DNA of 64,000 nt from Chryseobacterium gleum (lineage in GTDB: Bacteria; Bacteroidota; Bacteroidia; Flavobacteriales_D; Crocinitomicaceae), in NCBI GenBank assembly GCA_945897565.1, contig CAMDFN010000001.1:62001-126000 (forward strand), in the 5' to 3' direction. Positions 26,819 through 36,479 of the stretch are shown piece by piece (the first letter of the stretch is position 1; each line of letters starts with the position of its first letter). The notes under the pieces are model-generated. The model had not been told where the DNA came from. It saw only the letters and a list, made by a program, of their open reading frames with translations, and made no database searches. The position numbers and the translations under genes are program-made.

Positions 26819-29800
26819 TTATAAATAAATTACTTTTTGACAGCCTTTTGAGTCGGTAATAATGATCTTCACCTGATCTGAGCCATTGGTGTTTTTTTGG
26901 ATACTCAAGCCAAGTCCATTGGCCAATAAATCAACCAAGGGAGACCCCGCAATAAGCTCAAATTCAATTGTGAACGGTGCATTTGAACCGATAGGCGTTA
27001 ATTCGTAAAGGACTTGACTCTCACTAACAGTGCTACTGAGCACTTGAACGTCTATGTCACATTCTTTTTGCTCACAAAGCTCATCTAACACTACCGAAAG
27101 CTCAATTGGGTTGTTTTGAGAAACCTTCACAGCATAGTGCCCTGAGTGTGCTTCATTCTGCACCAGAGCATTGCCTCCAAGTCTAAAATGATTGTCCGAA
27201 CAATTTTGAAAAGCGTAATCTTCAAAACCATCAAAGCCTAATTGACGATACCTTGAATTGGCTGCAACGGCAACGGGTAAGGTTTGATTATACCCGTAAA
27301 CTGAAGAACTGTAGCGATTGAGTGCATCAATCGTTTCGAGCGCTTGGCCAAAAGGACTAAAATCTACAACCGAAGAAGTATAGGTCCAGTTTTGTCTATC
27401 TATTAACCAGGTATTTTGATGGCGGTAGAAAGGATTAAAAGAAGTAAACATACCGTCTTCTCTGATATTGGTATTATTGTTTTCTTTCGCTTGACTTCTG
27501 CCGCTTAAATGCACATACGATGCCTTAGGGCGCCAAATGCCTTTGTTCCCTAAAACATAAGGATTGATTGTGGTACTGGTACCTGTTGTGTCAATGAAAC
27601 ACTCACAAAATGTTTTCCAGTCATCAGAATATTCAACTGCCGATGCCTGCAATACTTTTGAGAAGATATTTTCATGAATATTCTCCAACGGATTACTGCG
27701 CAGAACTACCGTTCCAATTGGCGTGTTTTGCAAATTCCTTCTACCAGATCTTAAAACTTTCAGAATCAAATTTGCGCCATTAAGTAATGTGCCATCATGT
27801 TTCCTAACTTGAATTCCTGTTGCATAAGCATCCACGACCCAGCCTTTGAAGGTTGACGGTCCATTCGGATCAAAAACAATGACTTCATCTCCAGCAATGA
27901 AAGGATTGTTGCCGTTACTTATAGCGCAACCGCCATTAATGAAATTCAAGTTATAAACCTCAATGCCCGTATTGAGACAAGCAAGCCCCATCCCTTCGTA
28001 ATACCAATGTGCAGGGAAGGTAAAACTGTAAACGTCATCATTGAAGTCGGTCTTCGTTTGCGTCAAGAGCACACTGCCAGTTTCAGCATCATAGGCTAAA
28101 TCCTTGGTGCTCACTCTAGATCCTAAATCCGTTGCAATAGTCTCAGAGAGTATTCCAAAACGTTCAATCACTTTGACTACAGTATGGCTTCTAAAGTTGG
28201 ATTCATTATAAAAAATCGAAGGAAAAATGGATGGTATAATAATAGTTGGAGGTGTTATTGTAGTTAGATTATATTGCAAGCTTGCATTGACACTGCGACT
28301 ATTAAATTTGCGTGCATCAGCAACAGCCTCGTAAACAATTCCTTTCATGGATTGTCCGTTGTTACCGTCAGGATAAATTACCGCTACTTCGTTTGTCAGG
28401 TGCTTATAAATTCCATAAGGCTCGTTTACGCCTGGATCTGAGTCTACCATATTCAAAACTTCTGTTTGGTATCTGTATTCAACTGTGCTTATTGGCGTTG
28501 GGTTATTTTCTTGGTAAACGCTTTGTTTTTTGGGTTTACCGTGCATATCATTAATTTCTACAACGAAACCTTGGGTTGCCAACTCACGTGTCAGTAAATA
28601 GTTGAAGAAGTAGGCAGGAATTGGAATAATGCCTGGCTTGCGTTCCTTATCTGTTCTTTGAACAATTGTAGGGAAATCTTTCGCTGTATAAAATTCATGT
28701 ACAACTTTTCCTGTAGCACTTCTTTTTACCTGATCCCGTTCTAGATTTTTTATGGTTACTTTGGAATAACCCACAATTGGTGCCGGAAAGAATTGTTCTC
28801 CAAAAGGTGTTTCTTGATAATTGCGAATATCAGGAGCTAAAAAGTTTTTGATATTGTTAGAAATAGGGGTTTTAAAAGGATTTTCATCGCCCCCTATTGC
28901 AGGTTCGTAAGAGGCTACTCCCGTACTTGTATGATCTTCATTGCAATATTCATAGCTCTGACCATAATAATATTCTGGCATTTGCTGATTGGTCATCATG
29001 TCCCAAGCATCGTAAATTCTAATTTGCTTGACGCGATGGCCACCACCGAATTTGTTTTTATTAGGATTTTGTAAACGTATCCATGACTTATTTAAAACAA
29101 TCTTTTTTCCAATCCCTAATTCATAGTTATAAAGATTAGGACCTACTAAATATTGGGGGATAGACAAGGCTGAGGCTACTGTACTTTGTACAATATCAAT
29201 TAGTCCAGATTGGGTCGAAAATTGACTATTTGTTGGGAAAATACATTGTGACAAATTTAATCTTGCAAACTGCAATGCTGATACTGTAATTGGGTTATAT
29301 ATATCAATGGGCGTATCATTTATGGACTGGCCCTTAAATTTTATTTGTAGTGCTTTTTGTCCATTCGGAAGAAGGACAATCGCAAAGTCATTGATATCTT
29401 CAGAGAGCTTTGCATATCCAGGTACATAGTCATAATTATCAACTCCGTTCAAGCTATATTGATTCGCTGAAAATAAATTGAAATTGACCAATGCCTTATA
29501 ATAAACAAGTTGACCTGGTTCTAAATATTGGCTTACATCTTCAATATATGCACTCGGATTAGTGGGGTCTGGCATTAACTCCAAATACAAATAACCATTT
29601 GTATTAAATTGTTGACTAATATCTACTGCTCCGTTATCTACTATTTGAGGATTTAAACCAACGTGACTACAATTTTGAGCAGCAATGATGCGGAACATAT
29701 TATTTGCCCTTTTGTGTTGCACGTATGCGTATGCATCAGATTCGTAGTCAACTTGGATGGTTGCTCCAGAGGGAAGTTGAATGGAAGTTAAATTCCAAGC

Positions 29801-32503
29801 AATTGCAGAAATTTGAGCTTCATCATAATTCAAGCTCGAGTATGGATAATCACCAGCTTGAAGAGGTGAAGTAATTACGTTTCCAGTGCATGAGCCTGCT
29901 GACTTATAATTATTCCAGCGATCAATGTCCTTCATGTCATAAGGCGGATTGATTTGCTGTACAAATTGGCCATTTAGAAAAAGCTCACCATATTTGAACA
30001 GATAATAAGAGTGCTTACCTTTCCGGGAATCTTGATAAGTAAAGAACAAGGTGTCAAGTGTGAGTTTACCTTCACTCGGATTGATCTGATTTTTGTAACC
30101 AGGACAAAGCGTATAGCTATACCTGAAATGCACCGTTTTTAAAGAAGTTGCATTTGCTCCATTGGCTTCGTAATCAGGTAAGGTGAAAAGCTTGATGGAA
30201 TCTAATTTTTGCATTTGTGCTCCATTTGTATTGATCCCCCCATTTTCATTATAGACACTCACTGCATCCTTTCGTCCAGTTGTATAAAAGACCGCTACAT
30301 GGTTCTTTGATTTCACCTCTTTGACATACCAAAGTTCTTTTTCTCCATAAGTGTAATGTCCTTTGTCATCAAGAATGTCTGATTGAAATCCTTCGGTATA
30401 ACTCGCCGTATTTTGTGCTTCCGGGTTGCGCCATTTGTAAGAACTTATTTTTTGATAGTCAAAAATGAGATAGGAACCTAAATCCCCTTTGGATGGTCCT
30501 TGGATTTGGTCGGCATCTACGTAATCAGCATTTAAGACACTTGTCAATAAAAATGAATGAGAATAAGCAGGTTTGATTTCTTCACTGAAATAATGATCAA
30601 TTCCTTGGTTATTTTCTGTACTATTATCATTACCAGGATTATAGCTTACAAAACCATTATTACAATGCGGATAATTAGGCGCGTAAATAGCATTTTGTCC
30701 TACATTAAAAGAAACGTCTTTTTGCATCGTATTGTAGGCGGCTATCCCGTAGACATAGCGTCCTCCTTCTGTATTTAGAACTGTAAATTGCCCGATGTGA
30801 TGATCTACTTCTGGATGTGTCCAAGCGTAAGCAGAAGGGTTGAGCGCCTGAATTCCTAAGCCTCCTTTTATTTGCCCATTGGTAAGTGTAGAAACCAACT
30901 GGTTGCGGTTATTCGGTTCTTCTCTTTTGAAATTTTCAGGTGCGATTTTAACGCCATTTTGAGTTATCAAGGTGTCGCTTATTTTGCGCGAAGATTTTAT
31001 ATCAAAGTGAACAGGAAGCCCCGCACCGATATCCAAAAAGTGCGCATAATCTTTGATCATCGAGGATTCATTGGCCTCAACAAATTGCACATCCGACTCT
31101 TCGAATTTTAATTTATTTGCAGCACCGTTGAAATGGTCATTCCAATTTCCTGAAGATACAAGACTCGAATTTACACCAATATCCACTCCAATTTCTGATA
31201 AATTTCCAATGGCATGCTCATAGCCATAACTTCCATTTAACCCAATTTCATAAACCTTTCTGTCAAAAACAGTTCCTACCTCGTTGCGCAAAGGGCGATA
31301 ACTTCCAGCAACACCTTGTCCAGACACTGAAAAAATATCGTAGGTCAAGGTTGCAATAGGAAGGCACGGTGTTCTTTTGGTATAAGCACCATCATTTTCA
31401 CGATAGAAATCCAATAAGGCATTATCATTATCTTGACCTTGATGTAAATTCAAGTAACCGAATGCGGGTACAGATATCTGCTTTTCTTTTAACCATTCAA
31501 CTGTAAAGGATACATTCACTTTTTGGTTATCGTTAAAACCTGAATTTTCTTTACCATAAATTGAAAAGGAATAAGAACCTGAAAAAGAATTTCTTGGCAT
31601 TGAAATGGATGGTGTAACTTGTATCCCTCTAGGGAAATTGAATGACGACGTATGCGAAGAAACACCATTTGCTTTCCTTGCTTCTTCGGTCTTATCATTA
31701 CTCCTTTTGTTACTGATACTAGATAGTTGAAGTCCTTCACTTGTATTGAATTGAATTTGTGCGGATAGCGTATTTTTTGAGTTTAGTACACATGTTGGTT
31801 TTAGACTCAAGGTACCATCGCTAATTCCTAACTCAATATAATTTTTAGCATCTTTAAGTGGGGGTATTTTCTGAGACATTCCAATCCCAGTAATACTCGA
31901 CATCAAACCTTTGTAATTATCATAAGACAATTGAACATGATTTAGAGCATTTGAAAAATTTATGTCAAATCCGAAAAGTTCTTCAGTATTATTAAGGTAG
32001 GTTGAAACATTAATATGCTCCTTCAAATTCATATTCTTCTTGATTGAATCAAGGCCATTGAAGTCATCTGGTAAGCCACGCATAGATCTGTTCACCACAC
32101 CCGGGTTAAGGTTCCAACCTAAACCAACCCAACTTGCTTCCTGATCCATGGTAACACCGGCGTTATAGGCCATATTGATCGGGTATCCATCTACATCCAT
32201 GAGCGGAATATTGTAAGAGAAGTCACCTGTAAATGGATCCACCATATCTGAGGTGCCAATTGGGGTAAATGACTGCACCTCTGGTTGGTCAGGCCCTCCT
32301 TTGCTTTCTCCGGGAAGAATTGGAAGTGTGGTTGTATTTACACCAGTTGAGCGCTGATTTATAGAGAAAGCCGCATTTTGACGCAACGACGCGAACCTTG
32401 AAGCTTGTGCTTTCACAGGGTAAACCGCTTGAATGAAAAGCAACAAAGCAAGGGTTCCAGAGGCTATTCTGTTAGAAAAGTGGTCTGTATTTATTTTTTC
32501 CAT
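26819..32503 (-). CDS. large exported RHS N-terminal (SpvB-like) protein
   Basis: 1,894 aa. Signal peptide ~1-33 (ALLLFIQAVYPVKAQA). The region around 80-140 carries the conserved Bacteroidota RHS N-protein signature (DPFTGDFSYNIPLMDVDGYP, NMAYNAGVTMDQEASWVGLG, WNLNPG). A long beta-rich body follows, and an Ig-like C-terminus ends in DSKGCQKVIYL. Such proteins pair with a C-terminal YD/RHS protein to build the toxin shell or a surface scaffold. It overlaps the upstream gene by 13 bases and precedes the split tail gene by ten. It has no toxin tip of its own. Confidence 0.82.
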   Translation of the reverse strand: MEKINTDHFSNRIASGTLALLLFIQAVYPVKAQASRFASLRQNAAFSINQRSTGVNTTTLPILPGESKGGPDQPEVQSFTPIGTSDMVDPFTGDFSYNIPLMDVDGYPINMAYNAGVTMDQEASWVGLGWNLNPGVVNRSMRGLPDDFNGLDSIKKNMNLKEHINVSTYLNNTEELFGFDINFSNALNHVQLSYDNYKGLMSSITGIGMSQKIPPLKDAKNYIELGISDGTLSLKPTCVLNSKNTLSAQIQFNTSEGLQLSSISNKRSNDKTEEARKANGVSSHTSSFNFPRGIQVTPSISMPRNSFSGSYSFSIYGKENSGFNDNQKVNVSFTVEWLKEKQISVPAFGYLNLHQGQDNDNALLDFYRENDGAYTKRTPCLPIATLTYDIFSVSGQGVAGSYRPLRNEVGTVFDRKVYEIGLNGSYGYEHAIGNLSEIGVDIGVNSSLVSSGNWNDHFNGAANKLKFEESDVQFVEANESSMIKDYAHFLDIGAGLPVHFDIKSSRKISDTLITQNGVKIAPENFKREEPNNRNQLVSTLTNGQIKGGLGIQALNPSAYAWTHPEVDHHIGQFTVLNTEGGRYVYGIAAYNTMQKDVSFNVGQNAIYAPNYPHCNNGFVSYNPGNDNSTENNQGIDHYFSEEIKPAYSHSFLLTSVLNADYVDADQIQGPSKGDLGSYLIFDYQKISSYKWRNPEAQNTASYTEGFQSDILDDKGHYTYGEKELWYVKEVKSKNHVAVFYTTGRKDAVSVYNENGGINTNGAQMQKLDSIKLFTLPDYEANGANATSLKTVHFRYSYTLCPGYKNQINPSEGKLTLDTLFFTYQDSRKGKHSYYLFKYGELFLNGQFVQQINPPYDMKDIDRWNNYKSAGSCTGNVITSPLQAGDYPYSSLNYDEAQISAIAWNLTSIQLPSGATIQVDYESDAYAYVQHKRANNMFRIIAAQNCSHVGLNPQIVDNGAVDISQQFNTNGYLYLELMPDPTNPSAYIEDVSQYLEPGQLVYYKALVNFNLFSANQYSLNGVDNYDYVPGYAKLSEDINDFAIVLLPNGQKALQIKFKGQSINDTPIDIYNPITVSALQFARLNLSQCIFPTNSQFSTQSGLIDIVQSTVASALSIPQYLVGPNLYNYELGIGKKIVLNKSWIRLQNPNKNKFGGGHRVKQIRIYDAWDMMTNQQMPEYYYGQSYEYCNEDHTSTGVASYEPAIGGDENPFKTPISNNIKNFLAPDIRNYQETPFGEQFFPAPIVGYSKVTIKNLERDQVKRSATGKVVHEFYTAKDFPTIVQRTDKERKPGIIPIPAYFFNYLLTRELATQGFVVEINDMHGKPKKQSVYQENNPTPISTVEYRYQTEVLNMVDSDPGVNEPYGIYKHLTNEVAVIYPDGNNGQSMKGIVYEAVADARKFNSRSVNASLQYNLTTITPPTIIIPSIFPSIFYNESNFRSHTVVKVIERFGILSETIATDLGSRVSTKDLAYDAETGSVLLTQTKTDFNDDVYSFTFPAHWYYEGMGLACLNTGIEVYNLNFINGGCAISNGNNPFIAGDEVIVFDPNGPSTFKGWVVDAYATGIQVRKHDGTLLNGANLILKVLRSGRRNLQNTPIGTVVLRSNPLENIHENIFSKVLQASAVEYSDDWKTFCECFIDTTGTSTTINPYVLGNKGIWRPKASYVHLSGRSQAKENNNTNIREDGMFTSFNPFYRHQNTWLIDRQNWTYTSSVVDFSPFGQALETIDALNRYSSSVYGYNQTLPVAVAANSRYRQLGFDGFEDYAFQNCSDNHFRLGGNALVQNEAHSGHYAVKVSQNNPIELSVVLDELCEQKECDIDVQVLSSTVSESQVLYELTPIGSNAPFTIEFELIAGSPLVDLLANGLGLSIQKNTNGSDQVKIIITDSKGCQKVIYL

Positions 32504-33111
32504 TTGCTAACTTTTTTTAATTGAGGAAGTGAATTGAGTGTCTTCTTTGAATAAGTAAATTCAAGGGTGTTGTGCGCGTAAATTTTAGAGGCAAGCTCTA
32601 TTTTTAAGGTATCACCAATGTTTTCTTTTGGAATCTCAAATAGAAACGAGCCCTGGTTGGTCATTCCGAAGTTTCTCTCAAACTGAAATGATTCTACCGG
32701 TAACCACATATTGTCCTTAGATAGGTACTGAATATCCTTCCCAAATTGAAAAGAGAAATATTTCAAACGCTGCTCGTATGTATTTTTACCTCCGTCAGAA
32801 AAAGTCAAAAACTCTTTGGTGCCATTTTGTGGGATATTCAACTCCAATAAGAATTGATATTGCTTTTTAGCTGCATTGAGCTCGTTTTCGACTTCCTTTG
32901 AAGCATTTTTGGACTGTCTATAACTGCGTATAGCCTGAAGTTCAATCGGAAAATAATGAAGTGTGTAAGTAACAATTTCAGAAGATTTAGAAAGTGTTAA
33001 AAGCGCAGCTTTTTGTTTGAAAGCACTGATGTATTGGTCTGGCTGAACAGGAAAAATAAAACTGAATGCCATAGAAGTAAGGAGTAGCATTCCTAGTAGT
33101 TTTGGTCTCAT
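32491..33111 (-). CDS. exported accessory protein of the RHS operon (206 aa)
   Basis: 206 aa with an N-terminal hydrophobic signal segment (LLGMLLLTSMAFSFIFPVQP) and a soluble, Lys-rich remainder with helices near 60-95 (NASKEVENELNAAKKQYQFL). No family is recognised. The ATG overlaps the stop of the 245-aa gene by four bases, and its end overlaps the large N-protein gene. It is likely periplasmic; its role is only suggested by the operon. Confidence 0.65.
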   Translation of the reverse strand: MRPKLLGMLLLTSMAFSFIFPVQPDQYISAFKQKAALLTLSKSSEIVTYTLHYFPIELQAIRSYRQSKNASKEVENELNAAKKQYQFLLELNIPQNGTKEFLTFSDGGKNTYEQRLKYFSFQFGKDIQYLSKDNMWLPVESFQFERNFGMTNQGSFLFEIPKENIGDTLKIELASKIYAHNTLEFTYSKKTLNSLPQLKKVSKWKK

Positions 33112-33845
33112 TTTACTTCAAATTTTAATTCGTATTTAGATTTTTTGGCATCGAAAATCACCAACTTGTAATGACCTGATGTAGGGTTGTTGCCAAGATT
33201 GAGCATGTAATAATTGGCGCCAGTTCGTTTGAGCTGAATGGCTGTTGTTGATGTTTGCTCATGCGGGTAACCTTGCTCTAATTGTAACTGAAGTTGCCCT
33301 CTCGTAGGGTCAAAAAGGTAAAACTGCAAAGATTCATCTTTGTAATTTTCTGGAAATTCAAAACAAATGACACCATCAATTACAGGATAAGATTGTCCGT
33401 CTGGGTGCTGTTTGATTTTATAAAACTGATGTTTCTCTACCGGCGGCAACGGTATATAAAACTGGTAAGCCTCTGATTTATCAACCAAAACTTGGTTCTG
33501 AATCTTTTGTACTTGCCAAGCATACCAATTGCCTTCTTCTAATGTAGGTGCATCAAAAGGATAGAACAATTGCGTTCCTGGAATTTCATCCATTAACAAG
33601 AGGGGCTGGTTAAGTAAAACGGCTGCTTCGGCGCTCTGATTTTCATTTTGCGCTGTAAGTATCAAGCGGTAATATGAACGCGCATTGGGCGTCTGGCTAA
33701 GGCCCATGTACGACCAACTGAGCATCGGATTCTTCATTTCTATTGTATCACCATTGAGTGGCAATACCAATGCGATACTCGATTGCGCTTTGGCAAAGAA
33801 GCCCGAAGAAATAAGAATGGTAAAAAAGAGTAAGGGTTTAATCAT
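33108..33845 (-). CDS. exported fibronectin III-like accessory protein
   Basis: 245 aa. The signal peptide (LLFFTILISSGFFAKAQ) is followed by a domain typical of Fn3-like T9SS-associated surface proteins: PLNGDTIEMKNPMLSWSYMG, then YYRLILTAQ and EEGNWYAWQVQKI. A second beta domain fills 140-245. It starts two bases after the barrel gene and overlaps the next gene. It probably works at the envelope with the RHS proteins; a binding or assembly role is inferred. Confidence 0.65.
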   Translation of the reverse strand: MIKPLLFFTILISSGFFAKAQSSIALVLPLNGDTIEMKNPMLSWSYMGLSQTPNARSYYRLILTAQNENQSAEAAVLLNQPLLLMDEIPGTQLFYPFDAPTLEEGNWYAWQVQKIQNQVLVDKSEAYQFYIPLPPVEKHQFYKIKQHPDGQSYPVIDGVICFEFPENYKDESLQFYLFDPTRGQLQLQLEQGYPHEQTSTTAIQLKRTGANYYMLNLGNNPTSGHYKLVIFDAKKSKYELKFEVK

Positions 33846-33847
33846 AC

Positions 33848-36070
33848 CTATTGAATTGTGTAATTTAACTTGCTGCAGAATGTATAAGGGAAGCGCTCAA
33901 AGCGACCTGGGTTATAGTATTGGTAGAAATCGCCAAAGACTAACTTTTCAGCTCTGAAACTGAGTTGGAGTGCTTTGGAAAACGTATATCTGAGTTCGGC
34001 TTTTCCACCAAAGGTGCTTCCTAGCGTGGAGTGAACCGCGCATTTGACGCCGGCAGTCCATTGCAATTTGCGACTTGTTTTTGTGAAATCATTTGAAATG
34101 ACAATAGACTTGCCATCTAATATTTGAGGATCATCCATTTTGAAATAACTCAAGCTAAACTGATTCACACCATGGTTCAATTTAGAACTCAAATTGGTCT
34201 GAACAGACCTGAAAGTGCCACTACTCAATTGATCCGTTATGAAGTATTCACTAAAAACAAACTGAAATAAATGCGGGGTTTCAAAAAGTTCGAAGGGGCT
34301 ACTCAATTGAATGGAACCCATGTAATTGCCGCGGGTTTGGCTTTGAGCATTTTTAATGGTGGTCTGTTGCGCTAGGTAAGCGCCATTCAAGGAAACATTA
34401 ATGTTTCTAAATAATTGACTTTCAAGAGTGCATCCAAAATAAGACAGAAATATGGTTGTGTCTGAGGCGTTCAAAAGGTTATTCTGATCTCTTCTGGCAT
34501 TCAAGCCCATGCTCATGTTTGAACCCAATTTTGTGTTGGTTTTGAGTTCTATTCTGAAATTATTGGCCTGAACAATTCCAAAACTGCGGTTATCTGCAAA
34601 AGGGTCTATCCAACGAGCACCCAGCTTCACTTCTGATTTCAGTACTGGAATTTTCTGGGTGTAAGTCAGCAAAGCTGCATTGGATCTAAGACCAGAAAAC
34701 AGCGTGGAGAAAGCATTTCGAGAAGTGCTGTCTGCAGCCGTTGTTTGAACAGAAGTTTTGCCATAAATAAGTCCAAACTTCATGTTTGGACGCCATTTTG
34801 GTTGCCATTGAAGGTCAAGTTCAAGCCCTGCACCAGGTGCTTTTATTGAATCTAAAGATTCCATTTTTACCGCATTGGTAACATACCTAAAACCAATAAA
34901 AGCATGTGTTCCATCCTTAACACCATAACCAGTTTTGACCATACCCATCCAATTCTGGTCTGTGAGGTTTTGGTAATCGAACTGATTGAAGAAATTCTGC
35001 GCGTTGATGAGCTTGTTGTCAATCACGTTGGTACTCACCATAAGGTTATTTAGGGTAATTCCGCCAGCAACAGAATAATACCACAAACCTTTAGTGAATT
35101 CGGTTTCAAAACCCTTCATGGGCATAAGGTTAGTAGACAAACCACTAAACGAAGGGTAGCACAAGCCTAAATCCATTTTACTAAGTTGTGTTTTACCTAA
35201 TTCGCCTGGATTGAGGTTTTGGAGCGTCTTTTTCTTTTCATCAATCTGTTCTTTTGAGGCCAAGATGGTCTGATACAGGTTCATTAATTTGTCATAGACT
35301 GCCTGAAGTTTTTCAAGATTGGCCTTTGCTTTATTAAGCTGCTGTTCTGGATTTTCTTTTTGGCGCTCGAGACTGTCCTTTTTTAGAGCTAATTCTTGTC
35401 GTAGGCTATCTGATCGTTCATGCTGAATTTGGGTCTCGAGTTCAGCAATTTGTGCATTCAAGATCTCTTTGAGTTTAGTGCTATTTAACAACTGTTCTTT
35501 TTGTTGCAGCAGGTAAACCTCGGCCATGCCGAGTTTACCTTGAAGCAAAGTTTGCTTTTTGTCCAAAGAGCTGTGCAGCTCATTGAGCTGCTGAACAGCT
35601 TCATTCTTTTGAGATAAGGCAAGTTGCTTGCCCATTGAAGGGTCAAAATGCAAACGAACATAATTATTAACACCAATTGGGTTTTGAAATGTTGAATAGC
35701 GGTAATTCAACTGCAGGGGCATATTGAAAATTGGCAGTTTCAAATCTCCTTCGGTTCTAAAAACATGCAACGGCGCTGTGGAATTTGGCTTCACATAAGC
35801 CGTGAGCAAGCCAAATTCATCTGTTGCAGAAAGCCTACCTTGAATTGCGCTAGGCAGCGCTTTCAAAGCATCTTTAATCTTTGCAGACCCGAATAATGAA
35901 TCATTGATTGGATTCAAATTGCTGACATGGTTATTAATAAGCGAATCTGAACATTGAAGAAAAGCAACCAATAAACTATCTGGATTTACCGCTTTTATTG
36001 TCGTGCTGCTTTGAGCAGCCGAAGAAAAACAGAGTAAAATCAAGAAAAGTAAAAATTGGTAACGATTCAA
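33848..36070 (-). CDS. outer-membrane beta-barrel protein with coiled coil, first gene of RHS operon
   Basis: 740 aa. Signal peptide ~1-19 (FLLFLILLCFSSAAQ). The N-terminal region is beta-rich (FNMPLQLNYRYSTFQNP). A long coiled coil lies at ~150-290 (QIAELETQIQHERSDSLRQE). The C-terminal ~400 residues alternate polar and aromatic strands (HAFIGFRYVTNAVKM, NFRIELKTNTKLGS) as in TonB-independent barrels. A barrel with a periplasmic coiled coil placed at the head of the operon suggests a dedicated secretion or anchoring pore. This is inference from architecture; no named family is certain. Confidence 0.7.
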   Translation of the reverse strand: MNRYQFLLFLILLCFSSAAQSSTTIKAVNPDSLLVAFLQCSDSLINNHVSNLNPINDSLFGSAKIKDALKALPSAIQGRLSATDEFGLLTAYVKPNSTAPLHVFRTEGDLKLPIFNMPLQLNYRYSTFQNPIGVNNYVRLHFDPSMGKQLALSQKNEAVQQLNELHSSLDKKQTLLQGKLGMAEVYLLQQKEQLLNSTKLKEILNAQIAELETQIQHERSDSLRQELALKKDSLERQKENPEQQLNKAKANLEKLQAVYDKLMNLYQTILASKEQIDEKKKTLQNLNPGELGKTQLSKMDLGLCYPSFSGLSTNLMPMKGFETEFTKGLWYYSVAGGITLNNLMVSTNVIDNKLINAQNFFNQFDYQNLTDQNWMGMVKTGYGVKDGTHAFIGFRYVTNAVKMESLDSIKAPGAGLELDLQWQPKWRPNMKFGLIYGKTSVQTTAADSTSRNAFSTLFSGLRSNAALLTYTQKIPVLKSEVKLGARWIDPFADNRSFGIVQANNFRIELKTNTKLGSNMSMGLNARRDQNNLLNASDTTIFLSYFGCTLESQLFRNINVSLNGAYLAQQTTIKNAQSQTRGNYMGSIQLSSPFELFETPHLFQFVFSEYFITDQLSSGTFRSVQTNLSSKLNHGVNQFSLSYFKMDDPQILDGKSIVISNDFTKTSRKLQWTAGVKCAVHSTLGSTFGGKAELRYTFSKALQLSFRAEKLVFGDFYQYYNPGRFERFPYTFCSKLNYTIQ

Positions 36071-36479
36071 AATGTTGCTTTAACTCTCAGCAAGTTACGG
36101 CGCTATTTTTGGCTCATTTTCCGTTTTTCAGGCTGTTGGAATGCGTCAAAAAAAGGATTTCCGAACCTTAAACCCTTATTTTTGTTGACTTGAGCGGCGT
36201 TTTTCAAGTCTTCTTTTTATCCAAAAAACAGCTTGTTGGGGCGGTATAAATACTAAAATAATTAGTATATATACCGCGCTCACCAAAATTGCAAAAGCCA
36301 ATTATTCTTCTGAAACACCAGTAGAATTCAATAAAAGCTTATTTTTAATGTAAACAACAGCGTAAAAACTCAATTTTTACAGATTTTTTTACAACTAAAT
36401 TTGACTTGATTTTACGCCTTTTTGGTATAAATTGGCATTAAAAAGAAAGCAGTTAACCATCTAACTTTAAACTATTTAA
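36071..36479. other. divergent intergenic region between RHS operon and cassette array
   Basis: 409 bases. It must hold the promoter of the minus-strand operon. It contains the 36241-36277 dyad and AT-rich sequence before cassette 1. No ORF of note was seen. A TAAGGG-TTTAAGG run near 36160-36175 on the minus strand might be a -7-like element but does not match TAnnTTTG fully. Confidence 0.6.
36241..36277. promoter_or_regulatory. 15-bp dyad, candidate operator of the RHS locus
   Basis: The arms GCGGTATAAATACTA (36241-36255) and TAGTATATATACCGC (36263-36277) are inverted copies with one mismatch and a 7-bp spacer. The 13-mer GGTATAAATACTA and the same 7-bp spacing to TAGTA recur upstream of the tyrosine recombinase at 44202-44234. 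This is consistent with one dimeric regulator acting at both places. Confidence 0.6.
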
